This document shows, piece after piece, positions 22,928 through 32,313 of a DNA stretch of 64,000 nt (positions are counted from its first letter, which is position 1; every line of letters begins with the position of its first letter). The notes under the pieces are model-generated. The model did not search any database. It was not told the DNA's origin and saw only the letters and a list, made by a program, of their open reading frames with translations. Position numbers and translations under genes: made by a program. Source of the DNA: Rudaea sp. 3F27F6 (GTDB taxonomy: Bacteria; Pseudomonadota; Gammaproteobacteria; Xanthomonadales; Rhodanobacteraceae); the NCBI RefSeq assembly GCF_005503555.1, contig NZ_SCNG01000003.1:124001-188000 (forward strand), in the 5' to 3' direction.

Positions 22928-24712
22928 CTAGAGTTCGCGTTCGCTCAGCGCAGCGGCAAGCAGATCGGCGAATTCGCCGCGCAGATGTGCGCGGGCGAGC
23001 GAACGCAGTGCGTGGCCGATGTCGTCGGCCGGCGCTTCGCTGCCGAGGTCGAGCAGTTCGCGCAGCGCTTCGACGACGAGGAAATAGTCGTCTTCCACTC
23101 CGGCGCTCTTGAGCAATTGCGCGGGCAGCAGCCAGCTCTGCGTATCCGCGCGACGCGGCGTCGCGTCGGCAGTGTCGTAGATCAGCCATGGCACGCTCTG
23201 TTCCTTGGCCTCGCGGCCGTCGTCGAAACCGAGCTGCTCGTAGACCGGCTGCAGCGCCGGCAGATGGTCGCCGTAGAACAGCAGTACGGTGCGGCGTGTG
23301 CGCTGGTGCAGCGCGCCGACGAGACGCATCAATTCGTGATCGGCGTCGTCGAGCAGATACAGATAATTGGCCAGCCAGAAGCGGCCAGTTTCGTCGAGAC
23401 GCGCGGGCAGCGGCAGGGCGTGGTAGCGCACGGGGTCGAGGCCGGGCCGCCAGTCGTAGGGGCCGTGGTTCTCCATGCTGATCGCGAAGACGAAGCGCGG
23501 CGCCCCGGCGTCGGCCAGCTCATCAAGCACGCGATCGGTCAGTGCCGCATCGGAAGTGAACAGGCCGACAATCGCGTCGGGTGGAAATTCGCGGCTGTCG
23601 ACGAAGCGCTCGAAGCCGAGCTGCGCATAGGCTTTGCGCCGGTTCCAGAATCCGGCCGCGTTCGGATGCACGGCCACGGTGTCGTAGCCGCGCGCGGCCA
23701 GCGTGGAGACGAGCCCGGGCAGGCGTGCATCGCGCAATTCGAGCCACGGATACTGCACGCCGCCGAGGCTTGCGAGCGGCGCGCCGGTCAGCACCTCGAA
23801 CTCGGTACGGATCGTGCCGCCGCCGAAGGTCGGCACGCGCATCTCGCCCGCAGAAGCGCGCGCGGCGAGGTCGCGCAAGCCGCCGAGAAAGCGGCCTTCG
23901 GCGACACCGCGCAGGCGCGCGGGATCGAACAAGGATTCGCTTTGTAGCACGACGATGTCGGGCAGTTCGTGCGCGGGCGGCGCGGCGCGCAGGCGTTCGC
24001 GCAAGGGTTCGGCATGGCGCCGCAGCAGTGCGATGGCGGCATCGCGGTCGGCTGCGGGCACGTCGCCGCTGCCAAGTTCCCAGTGATAAAGCAGAAGGAT
24101 GCCGATCAGACCGATACGCTGCGTGCTTTCGCTAAGCGCCCACGGTTCGAAGCCGAGGCGGTCGGCGTCGTAGAGACGGCGCCACGGCCCCGCGCCGGCG
24201 ACCAGGCTAAGGCCGAGCAATACCGCTGCCGCGGCGAGCGCCGTGCGCCGCCAGCCGGCGAGGCGCCAAGTCGCGCGGCGCCGGTACAGCCACGCGCTGA
24301 CGAGCAGACCAAGCGCGGCGAGCGCGACAATGCGCAGGTCGAAGGCGACGTAGCGGCCGAGCAGGTTCAGTGCAGGGCCCGGTTCGGCGAGCAGGCGCAG
24401 GTCGCCCGGCAGCAGCGGCGCTTCGAGATGGGCGATCTTCGCTTCGTTGGCCGCGTACAAGCCGACGACGGCGAGCGCGGTCAGCCAGCACGCGAACCAC
24501 AGGCGCCGCGTCAGTGCGAAAGCGAGCAGCCAGGCGATCAGCACTGGCATGGTGTTGGCGAAAATCAGGCTCAGCGCGTCGAGCTTCGGCGGCCACGGCA
24601 GGGCCGGATCGATGCGGTCGACGATCAGCGCGAGCAGCAGCACGCACGCGGCGACCGCGGCCGCGGCGCGTAACCGCGGCTGCTGCAGCACGGCGAGGAC
24701 GCGTGCGTGCAT
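22928..24712 (-). CDS. LTA-synthase/phosphoglycerol-transferase-like membrane sulfatase-fold protein
   Basis: A 594-residue alkaline-phosphatase-superfamily enzyme that probably transfers a phospho-alcohol group to an envelope glycan or lipid. About five N-terminal transmembrane helices (residues 14-170) precede a periplasmic catalytic domain. Metal and catalytic residues are visible: Glu259 in LQSESL, nucleophile Thr300 in FGGGTIRTEFEVLTG, SMENHGPY and FYGDHLPAL. These match LtaS/OpgB-type enzymes. The start ATG at 24712 overlaps the cutA stop as TGATG, so the two are co-transcribed and translationally coupled. The actual substrate (for example periplasmic glucans) cannot be told from sequence. 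Confidence 0.82.
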   Translation of the reverse strand: MHARVLAVLQQPRLRAAAAVAACVLLLALIVDRIDPALPWPPKLDALSLIFANTMPVLIAWLLAFALTRRLWFACWLTALAVVGLYAANEAKIAHLEAPLLPGDLRLLAEPGPALNLLGRYVAFDLRIVALAALGLLVSAWLYRRRATWRLAGWRRTALAAAAVLLGLSLVAGAGPWRRLYDADRLGFEPWALSESTQRIGLIGILLLYHWELGSGDVPAADRDAAIALLRRHAEPLRERLRAAPPAHELPDIVVLQSESLFDPARLRGVAEGRFLGGLRDLAARASAGEMRVPTFGGGTIRTEFEVLTGAPLASLGGVQYPWLELRDARLPGLVSTLAARGYDTVAVHPNAAGFWNRRKAYAQLGFERFVDSREFPPDAIVGLFTSDAALTDRVLDELADAGAPRFVFAISMENHGPYDWRPGLDPVRYHALPLPARLDETGRFWLANYLYLLDDADHELMRLVGALHQRTRRTVLLFYGDHLPALQPVYEQLGFDDGREAKEQSVPWLIYDTADATPRRADTQSWLLPAQLLKSAGVEDDYFLVVEALRELLDLGSEAPADDIGHALRSLARAHLRGEFADLLAAALSEREL

Positions 24713-25032
24713 CACGGCGTGTGCGTCTGCGCTTCGATCCACGCGAGATACGGCGCGTGCGCGGCAGTGATGTCGAGCGCGATCACTTCGGGCAGCTCGT
24801 ACGGATGCAGGGCGACGATGCGCTCGCGCAGCGCGTTGAAGCGTTCGCGCACGGTTTTGATGACGAGAAGATGTTCCTCGTCGCGGCAGACCTTGCCCTG
24901 CCAGCGATACGTCGAGACGACGCCGGCGATGCGGTTGACGCAGGCGGCGAGCCCTTCCTCGACGAGCGCCGTGGCGAGGCGTTCGCCGCTCCGCACGTCG
25001 GGGCAGGTGCATAGCGCTATGATCGCGGTCAT
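24712..25032 (-). CDS. cutA: CutA divalent-ion tolerance protein
   Basis: A 106-residue cytosolic trimeric protein of the CutA1 family, linked to divalent-cation (copper) tolerance, though the true role is debated. Visible family motifs: CTCPDVRSGERLATALVEEGLAACVNR near the start, YRWQGKV, EEHLLVIKT and HPYELPEVIAL. Length is typical. The stop overlaps the start of the downstream membrane transferase by one base. Upstream, its start lies only 21 bp from the divergent start of the endonuclease/phosphatase-fold gene, so the promoters must overlap coding sequence. An in-frame extension to 25923 runs antisense through that gene and is rejected. Confidence 0.92.
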   Translation of the reverse strand: MTAIIALCTCPDVRSGERLATALVEEGLAACVNRIAGVVSTYRWQGKVCRDEEHLLVIKTVRERFNALRERIVALHPYELPEVIALDITAAHAPYLAWIEAQTHTP

Positions 25033-25053
25033 GTCGAATCCGGAGAGAGGGCG

Positions 25054-25956
25054 ATGATCGAACGTGTATCGTGCCGCGGGAAAAATCTGCGTCAACCCGG
25101 CAACGCGCGGCGCATTGCGTGTGGGTTCATCGGTCTGCTCGGTGCGATCGTGCTGTCGCCGGCCCAGGCCGAGCCGCCGTCGCCGCCGATCGACGTCGCC
25201 ACGTACAACCTGCGCCTCAACGTCGCCTCCGACGGCGCGAACGCTTGGCCGCAGCGGCGCGATGCAGTCAAGGCGCTGATCCGCTACCACGAGTTCGACA
25301 TCGTGGGTACGCAGGAAGGCCTGCCCGACCAGATCGCCGATCTCGACAAGTTGTCCGACTTCGTCCATGTCGGCGTCGGCCGCGACGACGGCAAGGACGC
25401 GGGCGAGCATTCGGCGATCTTCTACAGGAAAGGACGCTTCGAGCTGGAACGGCACGGCGACTTCTGGCTCAGCGAAACGCCCGACAAACCCTCGAAGGGC
25501 TGGGACGCGAAATGCTGCAACCGCATCGCGAGCTGGGCGAAGCTGCGCGATCGCACCGGCGGCCGCAGCTTCTTCGTGTTCAACGTACATTTTGACCATC
25601 AGGGCGAGATCGCGCGGCGCGAATCGGCCAAGCTGATGCTGCGCAAGATCAAGGAGATCGCCGGCGACGAGCCGGTGATCTGCACGGGCGATTTCAATTC
25701 GACGCCCGACACCGAGCAGATCAAGACGATGGCGTCGGTGTTGCACGACGCGCGCGCGTTCAGCACGGAGCTGCCTTACGGTCCGGCTGGCACGTTCAAC
25801 GACTTCAAGCTCGACTCGGCGCTGCCCGAGCGCATCGATTACATCTTCGTCAGTCCGAAGATCGAAGTATACAAATACGCTGTGCTCACCGATTCGTACA
25901 ACGCACGGTTCCCGTCCGACCATCTGCCGGTCGCCGCGCGCATCCGCCTTCCGTAG
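25054..25956 (+). CDS. Secreted endonuclease/exonuclease/phosphatase (EEP) family protein
   Basis: A 300-residue metal-dependent phosphodiesterase-fold protein. The signal peptide runs to about LSPAQA (residue 39). The EEP catalytic signature is complete: TYNLR, GTQEG (Mg-binding Glu), EHSAIFYR, FNVHFDH, CTGDFNSTPD, IDYIFVSP and the terminal SDHLPV. The substrate could be nucleic acid, a phosphosugar or a phospholipid head group; sequence alone does not decide. Start ATG 25054 has a GGAGAGAGGG ribosome-binding site. Confidence 0.85.
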   Translation: MIERVSCRGKNLRQPGNARRIACGFIGLLGAIVLSPAQAEPPSPPIDVATYNLRLNVASDGANAWPQRRDAVKALIRYHEFDIVGTQEGLPDQIADLDKLSDFVHVGVGRDDGKDAGEHSAIFYRKGRFELERHGDFWLSETPDKPSKGWDAKCCNRIASWAKLRDRTGGRSFFVFNVHFDHQGEIARRESAKLMLRKIKEIAGDEPVICTGDFNSTPDTEQIKTMASVLHDARAFSTELPYGPAGTFNDFKLDSALPERIDYIFVSPKIEVYKYAVLTDSYNARFPSDHLPVAARIRLP

Positions 25957-25964
25957 AGGTGCGG

Positions 25965-25991
25965 CTTTCGCGCACGCGCCGCGCGCGAAAG
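25965..25991. terminator. Hairpin between convergent EEP and hemC genes
   Basis: Perfect 9-bp stem CTTTCGCGC / GCGCGAAAG with a 9-nt GC-rich loop, 8 bp after the EEP stop and 43 bp beyond the hemC stop. There is no T-tract, so this is terminator-like only. Confidence 0.45.
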
Positions 25992-26034
25992 AGCCCGGAT
26001 TGATCGCATCGCCCTGAGTGCGCGCGCGCCTGCT

Positions 26035-26949
26035 TCAGGATTTCAGCAAGGCGCCCGCACCGAGCGCGAGCAGCGCTTCGGCGACTTCGCGGCCGAGCGA
26101 TTCGGGTTCCGCGTCGAACGGCGCGGCCGCGGACGCGCGGATCAGCTTGCCGGTCGCGGCGTCGCCGACCAAGCCGTAGAGCTGCAGGCCGTGCTCGGCC
26201 TCGACGCACCAGGCGGCGATCGGCACTTCGCAGCTGCCTTGCAACCGTCGCGTCATCGCGCGCTCGGCGCCGGTGCAGCGCGCGGTCGCCTCGTCGTGCA
26301 GCGGCGCGATCAGTCTGGCGATGCGCTCGTCGTCGGCGCGCTGTTCGATCGCGATCGCGCCCTGCGCCGCGGCGGGCAGCCAGGCGGGTGCGGCGAGGCG
26401 GCTGCGAATGCGCGTGGCGAGGCCGAGGCGTTCGAGTCCGGCGCAGGCGAGCACGATGGCGTCGTAGTCGCCGGCGTCGAGCTTGGCCAGGCGCGTATTG
26501 ACGTTGCCGCGCAGGTCGAGAAGTTCGAGGTCGCCGCGCAGCGCGCGCAACTGCGCCTGGCGGCGCAGCGAGGAGGTGCCGACGCGTGCGCCCTCGGGCA
26601 ATTCGTCGAGGCGCGCGAATTTCGCGCTGACGAAGCCGTCGGCCGCGTCCGCGCGTTCGAGCACGGCGCCGACGGCGAAGCCCGCATCGAGTTCCATCGG
26701 CATGTCTTTATAGGAATGCACGGCGATGTCGGCGCGGCGTTCGGCAAGCGCGACTTCGAGTTCCTTGAGGAACAGGCCCTTGCCGCCGATCTGCGCGAGT
26801 GGACGGTCGAGGATGCGGTCGCCGCGCGTCGTCATCGGCAACAGCTCGACGCTCAATTCGGGATGTTCGGCGCGCAGGCGCGCGGCGACGTGTTCGGCCT
26901 GCCACAGGGCGAGCGCGCTCTGGCGCGTGGCGATTCTGAGAACGTTCAT
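26035..26949 (-). CDS. hemC: Porphobilinogen deaminase (hydroxymethylbilane synthase)
   Basis: A 304-residue enzyme that polymerises four porphobilinogens to hydroxymethylbilane in haem/sirohaem synthesis. Visible: [13 protein letters not shown] at the N-terminus, HSYKDMP with catalytic Asp82, [20 protein letters not shown], and the dipyrromethane-cofactor Cys240 in [12 protein letters not shown] prefer ATG 26949 ([10 protein letters not shown]) over an in-frame ATG ten codons upstream because it matches the family N-terminus; neither has a strong ribosome-binding site. It lies 37 bp downstream of algR on the same strand, the arrangement known from Pseudomonas. hemD, which often follows, is absent here. 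Confidence 0.95.
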   Translation of the reverse strand: MNVLRIATRQSALALWQAEHVAARLRAEHPELSVELLPMTTRGDRILDRPLAQIGGKGLFLKELEVALAERRADIAVHSYKDMPMELDAGFAVGAVLERADAADGFVSAKFARLDELPEGARVGTSSLRRQAQLRALRGDLELLDLRGNVNTRLAKLDAGDYDAIVLACAGLERLGLATRIRSRLAAPAWLPAAAQGAIAIEQRADDERIARLIAPLHDEATARCTGAERAMTRRLQGSCEVPIAAWCVEAEHGLQLYGLVGDAATGKLIRASAAAPFDAEPESLGREVAEALLALGAGALLKS

Positions 26950-26986
26950 TTGTATATTTTTGCAGGTTTGCGCCGACAACGCGATC

Positions 26987-27721
26987 TCAGCCGCCTTTGA
27001 CGAACCTGCGCAGCGACGGCAGGTTGCGCCGGCTCACTTCGAGCTGCTCGTCGCTGTCGGCGAGGCGGACGAAAACGCGCTCGTCGCCTGTGCGCACGAG
27101 CGCGGCGAGGCGGTGCTTGGCGACGAGGCAGTTGCGGTGGATGCGCACGAAACGTTCGTCGAACTCGGCTTCGAGCGTCTTCAGCGATTCCTCGACGAGC
27201 ACTTCGCCGCGCGCGTGGTGCACGCGCACGTACTTGTCTTCGGCGATCAGATAATCGATGTCGGCGACCGGAACGAGGACGAGGTTGCCGCGCATGCGCG
27301 CACACAGGTGGGTGCGGTTCGGCGGCCGTGCCGCGGCGGACTGCACCGTGGCGACCGCCGCGCCGCTGTAGCGCCGCGCGCGCGTGAGCGCGGCCTGCAG
27401 GCGTTCGAGGCGGATCGGCTTGACCAGATAGTCGACCGCGTTCGCCTCGAACGCGGCGAGCGCGTGCTCGTCGTAGGCGGTACAGAAGATCACCGCGGGC
27501 GCCGGCTCGAGCATGGCGAGATGACGCGCGGCTTCGAGGCCGCTCATCAGCGGCATATTGACGTCGAGCAGAATCAGATCGGGGGCGAGGCGCGAGGCCA
27601 GTTCGACCGCGCTGCGGCCGTCGCCGACTTCGGCGACGACGTCCACGCCGCCGGCTTCAGCGAGCAGGCTCGCCATGCGCGCGCGTGCGGGCGGTTCGTC
27701 GTCGGCAATCAGGGCCTTCAT
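26987..27721 (-). CDS. algR: LytTR-family response regulator, AlgR-like
   Basis: A 244-residue two-component transcription factor. The receiver domain has D7-D8, phospho-acceptor Asp53 in LILLDVNMP, a CTAYDEHA switch and the VKP lysine. A LytTR DNA-binding domain fills the C-terminal 100 residues ([32 protein letters not shown] ... [13 protein letters not shown]). Placement between an AlgZ/FimS-type kinase and hemC matches Pseudomonas algZ-algR-hemC, where AlgR controls type IV pili, twitching and exopolysaccharide. Start ATG 27721 gives the family N-terminus; an alternative ATG at 27748 adds nine residues. The symbol rests on synteny plus domain type. Confidence 0.85.
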   Translation of the reverse strand: MKALIADDEPPARARMASLLAEAGGVDVVAEVGDGRSAVELASRLAPDLILLDVNMPLMSGLEAARHLAMLEPAPAVIFCTAYDEHALAAFEANAVDYLVKPIRLERLQAALTRARRYSGAAVATVQSAAARPPNRTHLCARMRGNLVLVPVADIDYLIAEDKYVRVHHARGEVLVEESLKTLEAEFDERFVRIHRNCLVAKHRLAALVRTGDERVFVRLADSDEQLEVSRRNLPSLRRFVKGG

Positions 27722-27802
27722 GGACGATGTTCCATACCTATCCGGCAACCCGATGTTTGTTGAAGAGTGCGGCCATGGGCAATTGCTTGCGCATTTCTGC
27801 CG

Positions 27803-28882
27803 TCAGGATGATGGCAGAAACAAGGTCACTTCGAAGTCCTCGGCGCCTTCGCGCACGTCGAGCGCGCCGCGCCGGCCGAAATGGTATTCGATCCGGCTGC
27901 GCGTGTTGGCCAGGGCCATGCCGTTCCGTGACGGCGTGCGCATACCTTCGCGCGGGCGCGGGTTGACGATGCCGACGACCACGCCGTCGGCATCGTTCTT
28001 GCCGCGCGTGCGCTGCGCGCGCAGGCTCACCGCGCCGCCTTCGGGCAGTGGCTGGATGCCGTGGTGGATCGCGTTCTCGACGAGCGGCTGCAGCAGCAGC
28101 GCCGGCATCGGCAGGTCGCGCGGCAGGTCGGCGGCGAAATCGACGTCCACGCGCAGGCGATCGCCGAGGCGCAACTGCTCGATCGCCAGATAACGCTGCG
28201 CGAGTTCGAGTTCGGCGCCGAGCGTGGACGGCTTGCCGTCGGCGCCGAGCGCGGCGCGGAACAGATCGGACAAGTCTTCGACCGCGTGCTCGGCTGCGTC
28301 GGGACGCGTGCGGATCAGACTCGCGATGGTGTTCATGCTGTTGAACAGGAAGTGTGGACGGATGCGCGCCTGCAGCGCGTCGAGGCGCACGTGCGCCTCG
28401 GCCTGCACGCGCGCGCGCCACTGCTCGATCACGTAGAAGTAGCGCAGCAGCGCGGCGCCGACGAGGGCGGCGAGGGCGGTGTTGCGCAGCACGAAGCGCA
28501 TGCCGAGCGGCGCCGGCAGGGTCAGCCCGGCGCCGAGTTCCTGGTCGAGCGAGAACACGACCGCGCTGCCGACCGCGACGATGGCGAGAATGATCGCGTA
28601 GGCGACGAGCACGCCGGCGAGCGGCGCGAGCCGCGCGAGCGACGTGCGCAACTGGCACAGGCAGACGATGCAGACGAGGGTGAGCCACTGCGCGAATACG
28701 GTCGCCGTGCCGAGGCGTGGCAACAGTTCGCGCGATTCGTCGCTCGGCGCGAGCATGATCACGACGATGAGCAGTTCGGCGACGAGCATCGCCGCGAGCA
28801 GCACCGGCAGCGAGCAGAAATCCGGCAGCCACGGCGCGGTCGCTGCGGGCAGTTTTGCGGCGGACGGCGGGTTGGCGCTCAT
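27803..28882 (-). CDS. algZ: LytS/AlgZ-type sensor histidine kinase
   Basis: A 359-residue membrane kinase of the His_kinase (PF06580) class that lacks a conventional H-box helix pair. Four hydrophobic segments lie at about 24-44, 62-78, 88-112 and 132-150. The phospho-acceptor is His177 in ARIRPHFLFNSMNTI; the ATPase domain begins with LLLQPLVENAIHHGI and ends NGMALANTRSRIEYHFG. Partner of the AlgR-like regulator 81 bp downstream. The upstream esterase ends 16 bp before its start, so all four genes probably share a transcript. Confidence 0.87.
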   Translation of the reverse strand: MSANPPSAAKLPAATAPWLPDFCSLPVLLAAMLVAELLIVVIMLAPSDESRELLPRLGTATVFAQWLTLVCIVCLCQLRTSLARLAPLAGVLVAYAIILAIVAVGSAVVFSLDQELGAGLTLPAPLGMRFVLRNTALAALVGAALLRYFYVIEQWRARVQAEAHVRLDALQARIRPHFLFNSMNTIASLIRTRPDAAEHAVEDLSDLFRAALGADGKPSTLGAELELAQRYLAIEQLRLGDRLRVDVDFAADLPRDLPMPALLLQPLVENAIHHGIQPLPEGGAVSLRAQRTRGKNDADGVVVGIVNPRPREGMRTPSRNGMALANTRSRIEYHFGRRGALDVREGAEDFEVTLFLPSS

Positions 28883-28898
28883 CGCGGCGCGCGCGGCC

Positions 28899-29561
28899 TC
28901 AGCGCAGGCGCGCGCCGAGCCAGCGGCGCAGCTCGAGGATTTCTTCCATGCAGACCTGGTGCGCCATCGGGTAGCTGTGCCACTCGACCGCGTAGCCGAG
29001 GCTCTGCAGATGATCGCGGCTCAGCATGCCGAGCGCTTGCGGCACGATCGGGTCGGCGCTGCCGTGGCCCTGGAAAATCGGTATCGCACGGTTCGCCGCG
29101 CTCGCTTCGGCCGCAGTCTTTTCGGCGAGCGGCAGATAAGTCGAGAGAGCGACGATGCCGCCGAGCTTCTGTGCGTGGCGCACGCCGCCGGCAAGAACGA
29201 TCGCGCCGCCCTGGGAGAAGCCGGCGAGAACGATGTTCTCGGCGGCGATGCCGCGCTCGACTTCGCGCGCGATCAGTTGTTCGAGTTCGCCGATCGAAGC
29301 GCGGATGCCGGCTTCGTCCTGCTTCTGCGCGATGTCCATGCCGGCGATGTCGTACCAGGCGCGCATCGGCATGCCGCCGTTGACCGTGACCGGTCGCACC
29401 GGCGCATGCGGAAACACGAAACGCAGCGCAGGCCACGCGCGGTCGACCAACTCGGGCACGATCGGCTCGAAATCGTGGCCGTCGGCGCCGAGGCCGTGCA
29501 GCCAGATCACGGCGTGTTTCGGGTTGGCAGCGGTTTCGATTTCGACGGCGGGCAGAGGCAT
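28899..29561 (-). CDS. Carboxylesterase / phospholipase family alpha/beta hydrolase
   Basis: A 220-residue cytosolic serine esterase of the EstB/acyl-protein-thioesterase family. WLHGLGADGHDF supplies the oxyanion-hole region, GFSQGG the nucleophile Ser, GSADPIV the Asp and YPMAHQV the His, with typical spacing and length. It lies 16 bp upstream of the AlgZ-type kinase on the same strand and is probably the first gene of esterase-algZ-algR-hemC. Physiological substrate unknown. Confidence 0.88.
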   Translation of the reverse strand: MPLPAVEIETAANPKHAVIWLHGLGADGHDFEPIVPELVDRAWPALRFVFPHAPVRPVTVNGGMPMRAWYDIAGMDIAQKQDEAGIRASIGELEQLIAREVERGIAAENIVLAGFSQGGAIVLAGGVRHAQKLGGIVALSTYLPLAEKTAAEASAANRAIPIFQGHGSADPIVPQALGMLSRDHLQSLGYAVEWHSYPMAHQVCMEEILELRRWLGARLR

Positions 29562-29779
29562 GAAGTGTTCCGGTTCGACGGTGCCGCATGGTGACGCTTT
29601 TCCTGCGCGGAGTGAAGACCGGCGCGGCGCGGTTCGTCACACCGGCCGAGCCGGCCCGGCGATGCGAACGAAGCCGGCCGCAACGAATTGCGCGCCAAGG
29701 GACTCGTGACTTTCGGCTGCTGGCGGCCGCGCCGGCCTCGGCTATGCTGCGCGCTTTGCGCGCAACCGGAAAACCACGC

Positions 29780-32248
29780 ATGTCACGCCGTCTGCTCAGC
29801 CTGCTCACTGCTTCGCTCGTCTTCGCTTCCGCCACGGCACAGGCCGATCCTGCGCCGGCCGCCGCGGCCGCGCTGACCCTGGAAACCGTCATGGCCGATC
29901 CGGGCTGGATCGGCGCGTCGCCGCAGAACGCCTACTGGTCCGCCGACGGACGCGCGGTGTACTACTCGGCCAGGCGCAAGGATTCCGCGGTCGTCGACCT
30001 GCATCGCGTCGATCTCGCCGCGGGCCGCGACGGCGTCGTCGACGGTGCAGCGATGGCGACGAGCGACGGTACCGGCGCGGTCTACGATCTTGCCGGTACG
30101 CGCGCGGCGTTCGTGCGCAACGGCGACATTTTCGTGCGCGATTTGCGCAACGGCGCGCTGAGCCAGGTCACGCGTTCGGCGCAGGGCCATCGTCTTCCGC
30201 AGTTCTCCGCCGACGGACGCAGCCTGAGCTTTCGCGGCGGCGGCGACTGGTACGTCTACGATCTGACCGCCGGCGGCATCACGACCGTCGCCCAGGTCAA
30301 GGCGGAGAACGATCCCGAGGCGGCGCCGAAGGCCGACGATCTGCGCGATTTCCAACTGCGCACCTTCTCCACGCTGAAGAAGCTCAAAAACGACAAAGAA
30401 GCCCGCCGCGCGCATGCTGAGGAACTACGCCGCGCCGACCCCACGCGCGCGTCCGCGCCGTTCTACCTCGGCGACGAGGTGAAGGTGCTCGACACCGAGT
30501 TGTCGCCCGATGCGCGCTTCCTGCTCGTCGTGACCATGGCGAAGAAGCACGACGAGGGCAAACGCGGCGAGCTGACGCGCTACGTGACCGAGTCGGGCTA
30601 CGAGGAGTTCGAGAAGGAGCGCGTGCGCGTCGGCCGCAATGCGCCCGCGCCGCAGTCGCTGCAACTGCTCGATCTGGTCGAGCACAAGGCGTATCCGCTC
30701 GCGCTCGACGCGCTGCCGGGCATCCACGACGACCCGCTCAAGAGTGTGCGCGAGGAGAATGCCAAGCTCGCCGACAAATCCGTCGGCGAGAAACCCGCAG
30801 CGGACAAGAAGGACGAGAAGAAGGACAAGGCCCCGGACAAGCCGAAGCCGCGTGGCGTGCGCATCGTCTCCAGCGCCGAGGACGGCGGTGGCGGCGGCAT
30901 CGTCTGGAGCCGCGACGGCAAGGCGCTCGCGATCCAGTTGCGTGCGATCGACAACAAGGACCGCTGGATCGCGACCGTCGATCTCGACCGCCATGCGCTC
31001 GTGCCGCAGCACCGCCTGACCGATCCGGCCTGGATCAACTGGAACTTCAACGAATTCGGTTTCCTCAACGACCAGCGCACGCTCTGGTATGCCTCCGAGG
31101 AAACCGGCTATGCGCACTTGTATACCAAGGCGCCGGGCGGCAAGGCGGTCGCGCTGACCAGCGGCAAGTTCGAGGTGTCGCGTCCCGAACTGTCGAGCGA
31201 CGGACGCTGGTTCTACGTGCGCGCCAATCAGGAGGCGCCGTACGCCTACGACGTGTACCGCGTGCCGTCGGGCGGCGGCAAGCTCGAACGCATCACGCAG
31301 TACAAGGGCATGCAGGATTTCACCCTGAGCCACGACGGCAATCAATTGCTCGTCACGCATTCGTCGAGTTACGTCCTGCCGCAGCTTGCGATCGCGAATG
31401 CGGACGGCTCGGGTAGTCCGCGCGAACTCGGCGATACGCGCAGCGCGCAGTTTGCCGGCATGAGCTGGATTGCGCCGGAAATCGTCGAAGTGCCGTCGAC
31501 GCATTTCAAGGGCGTCGTCTACGCGAAGCTGTACAAGCCGGCGAATCTCGACAAGTCGGCGAAGCACCCGGCGGTGTTGTTCATCCACGGCGCGGGCTAT
31601 CTGCAGAACGTGCATCTGCAGTACCCGGCGTATTTCCGCGAGCAGATGTTCCATAACCTGCTCGTGCAGAAAGGCTATGTCGTGATCGACATCGACTACC
31701 GCGGCTCCGAAGGTTACGGCCGCGACTGGCGCACGGCGATCTACCGGCAGATGGGCCATCCCGAGCTGGAAGACATGCTCGATGCGAAGAAGTATCTGGT
31801 CGACAACTACGGCGTCGATGCCAAGCGCGTCGGCGTCTACGGCGGTTCGTACGGCGGCTTCATGACCCTGATGGCGCTGTTCCGCGCGCCGGGCGAATTC
31901 GCCGCGGGCGCCGCGCTGCGCCCGGTCACCGACTGGATGCAATACAACCACGAATACACATCGAACATCCTCAATACGCCGCAGGACGATCCGATCGCCT
32001 ACAAGCGTTCTTCGCCGATCGAATTTGCCGACGGCCTCAAGGACGCGCTGCTGATCTGCCACGGCGTGATCGACGACAACGTGCTGTTCGAGGATTCGAT
32101 GCGCCTCTATCAGCGTCTGATCGAACTGCACAAGGACAACTTCACCATCTCGCCTTATGCGCTCGACCGCCACGGCTTCACCAACGCCGATTCCTGGCTG
32201 GACGAGTACAAGCGCATCTACAAGCTGTTCGAGACGAACTTGAAATAA
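29780..32248 (+). CDS. Exported S9-family prolyl oligopeptidase (DPP-IV/acylaminoacyl-peptidase-like)
   Basis: An 822-residue periplasmic serine peptidase that cleaves short peptides. The signal peptide ends at about ATAQA. A beta-propeller domain follows, interrupted by a highly charged insertion (about residues 320-360, rich in Lys/Asp/Pro). The C-terminal alpha/beta-hydrolase domain has nucleophile Ser690 in GVYGGSYGGFMTL, Asp in DDNVLFEDS and His in DRHGF. I chose ATG 29780 because the signal peptide starts there; the ribosome-binding site (GGAAAA) is weak. A strong 12-bp hairpin follows its stop. It could supply peptides to the scavenging functions further right, but is not linked to them by an operator. 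Confidence 0.9.
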   Translation: MSRRLLSLLTASLVFASATAQADPAPAAAAALTLETVMADPGWIGASPQNAYWSADGRAVYYSARRKDSAVVDLHRVDLAAGRDGVVDGAAMATSDGTGAVYDLAGTRAAFVRNGDIFVRDLRNGALSQVTRSAQGHRLPQFSADGRSLSFRGGGDWYVYDLTAGGITTVAQVKAENDPEAAPKADDLRDFQLRTFSTLKKLKNDKEARRAHAEELRRADPTRASAPFYLGDEVKVLDTELSPDARFLLVVTMAKKHDEGKRGELTRYVTESGYEEFEKERVRVGRNAPAPQSLQLLDLVEHKAYPLALDALPGIHDDPLKSVREENAKLADKSVGEKPAADKKDEKKDKAPDKPKPRGVRIVSSAEDGGGGGIVWSRDGKALAIQLRAIDNKDRWIATVDLDRHALVPQHRLTDPAWINWNFNEFGFLNDQRTLWYASEETGYAHLYTKAPGGKAVALTSGKFEVSRPELSSDGRWFYVRANQEAPYAYDVYRVPSGGGKLERITQYKGMQDFTLSHDGNQLLVTHSSSYVLPQLAIANADGSGSPRELGDTRSAQFAGMSWIAPEIVEVPSTHFKGVVYAKLYKPANLDKSAKHPAVLFIHGAGYLQNVHLQYPAYFREQMFHNLLVQKGYVVIDIDYRGSEGYGRDWRTAIYRQMGHPELEDMLDAKKYLVDNYGVDAKRVGVYGGSYGGFMTLMALFRAPGEFAAGAALRPVTDWMQYNHEYTSNILNTPQDDPIAYKRSSPIEFADGLKDALLICHGVIDDNVLFEDSMRLYQRLIELHKDNFTISPYALDRHGFTNADSWLDEYKRIYKLFETNLK

Positions 32249-32256
32249 GCTGTCGC

Positions 32257-32284
32257 CATCGTCGCGGCGCCTGCCGCGACGATG
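32257..32284. terminator. Hairpin after the S9 peptidase gene
   Basis: Perfect 12-bp stem CATCGTCGCGGC / GCCGCGACGATG with a GCCT loop, 8 bp after the stop codon. No T-tract follows. It separates the peptidase from the VOC gene. Confidence 0.6.
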
Positions 32285-32313
32285 CGCACCCAAGTTCACG
32301 ACGGAGCGACCTC

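Noticed and set aside
24712-25923. A 403-residue CutA fusion protein
   Set aside because: The extra 297 residues are antisense to the EEP gene; CutA alone is the right length from 25032.
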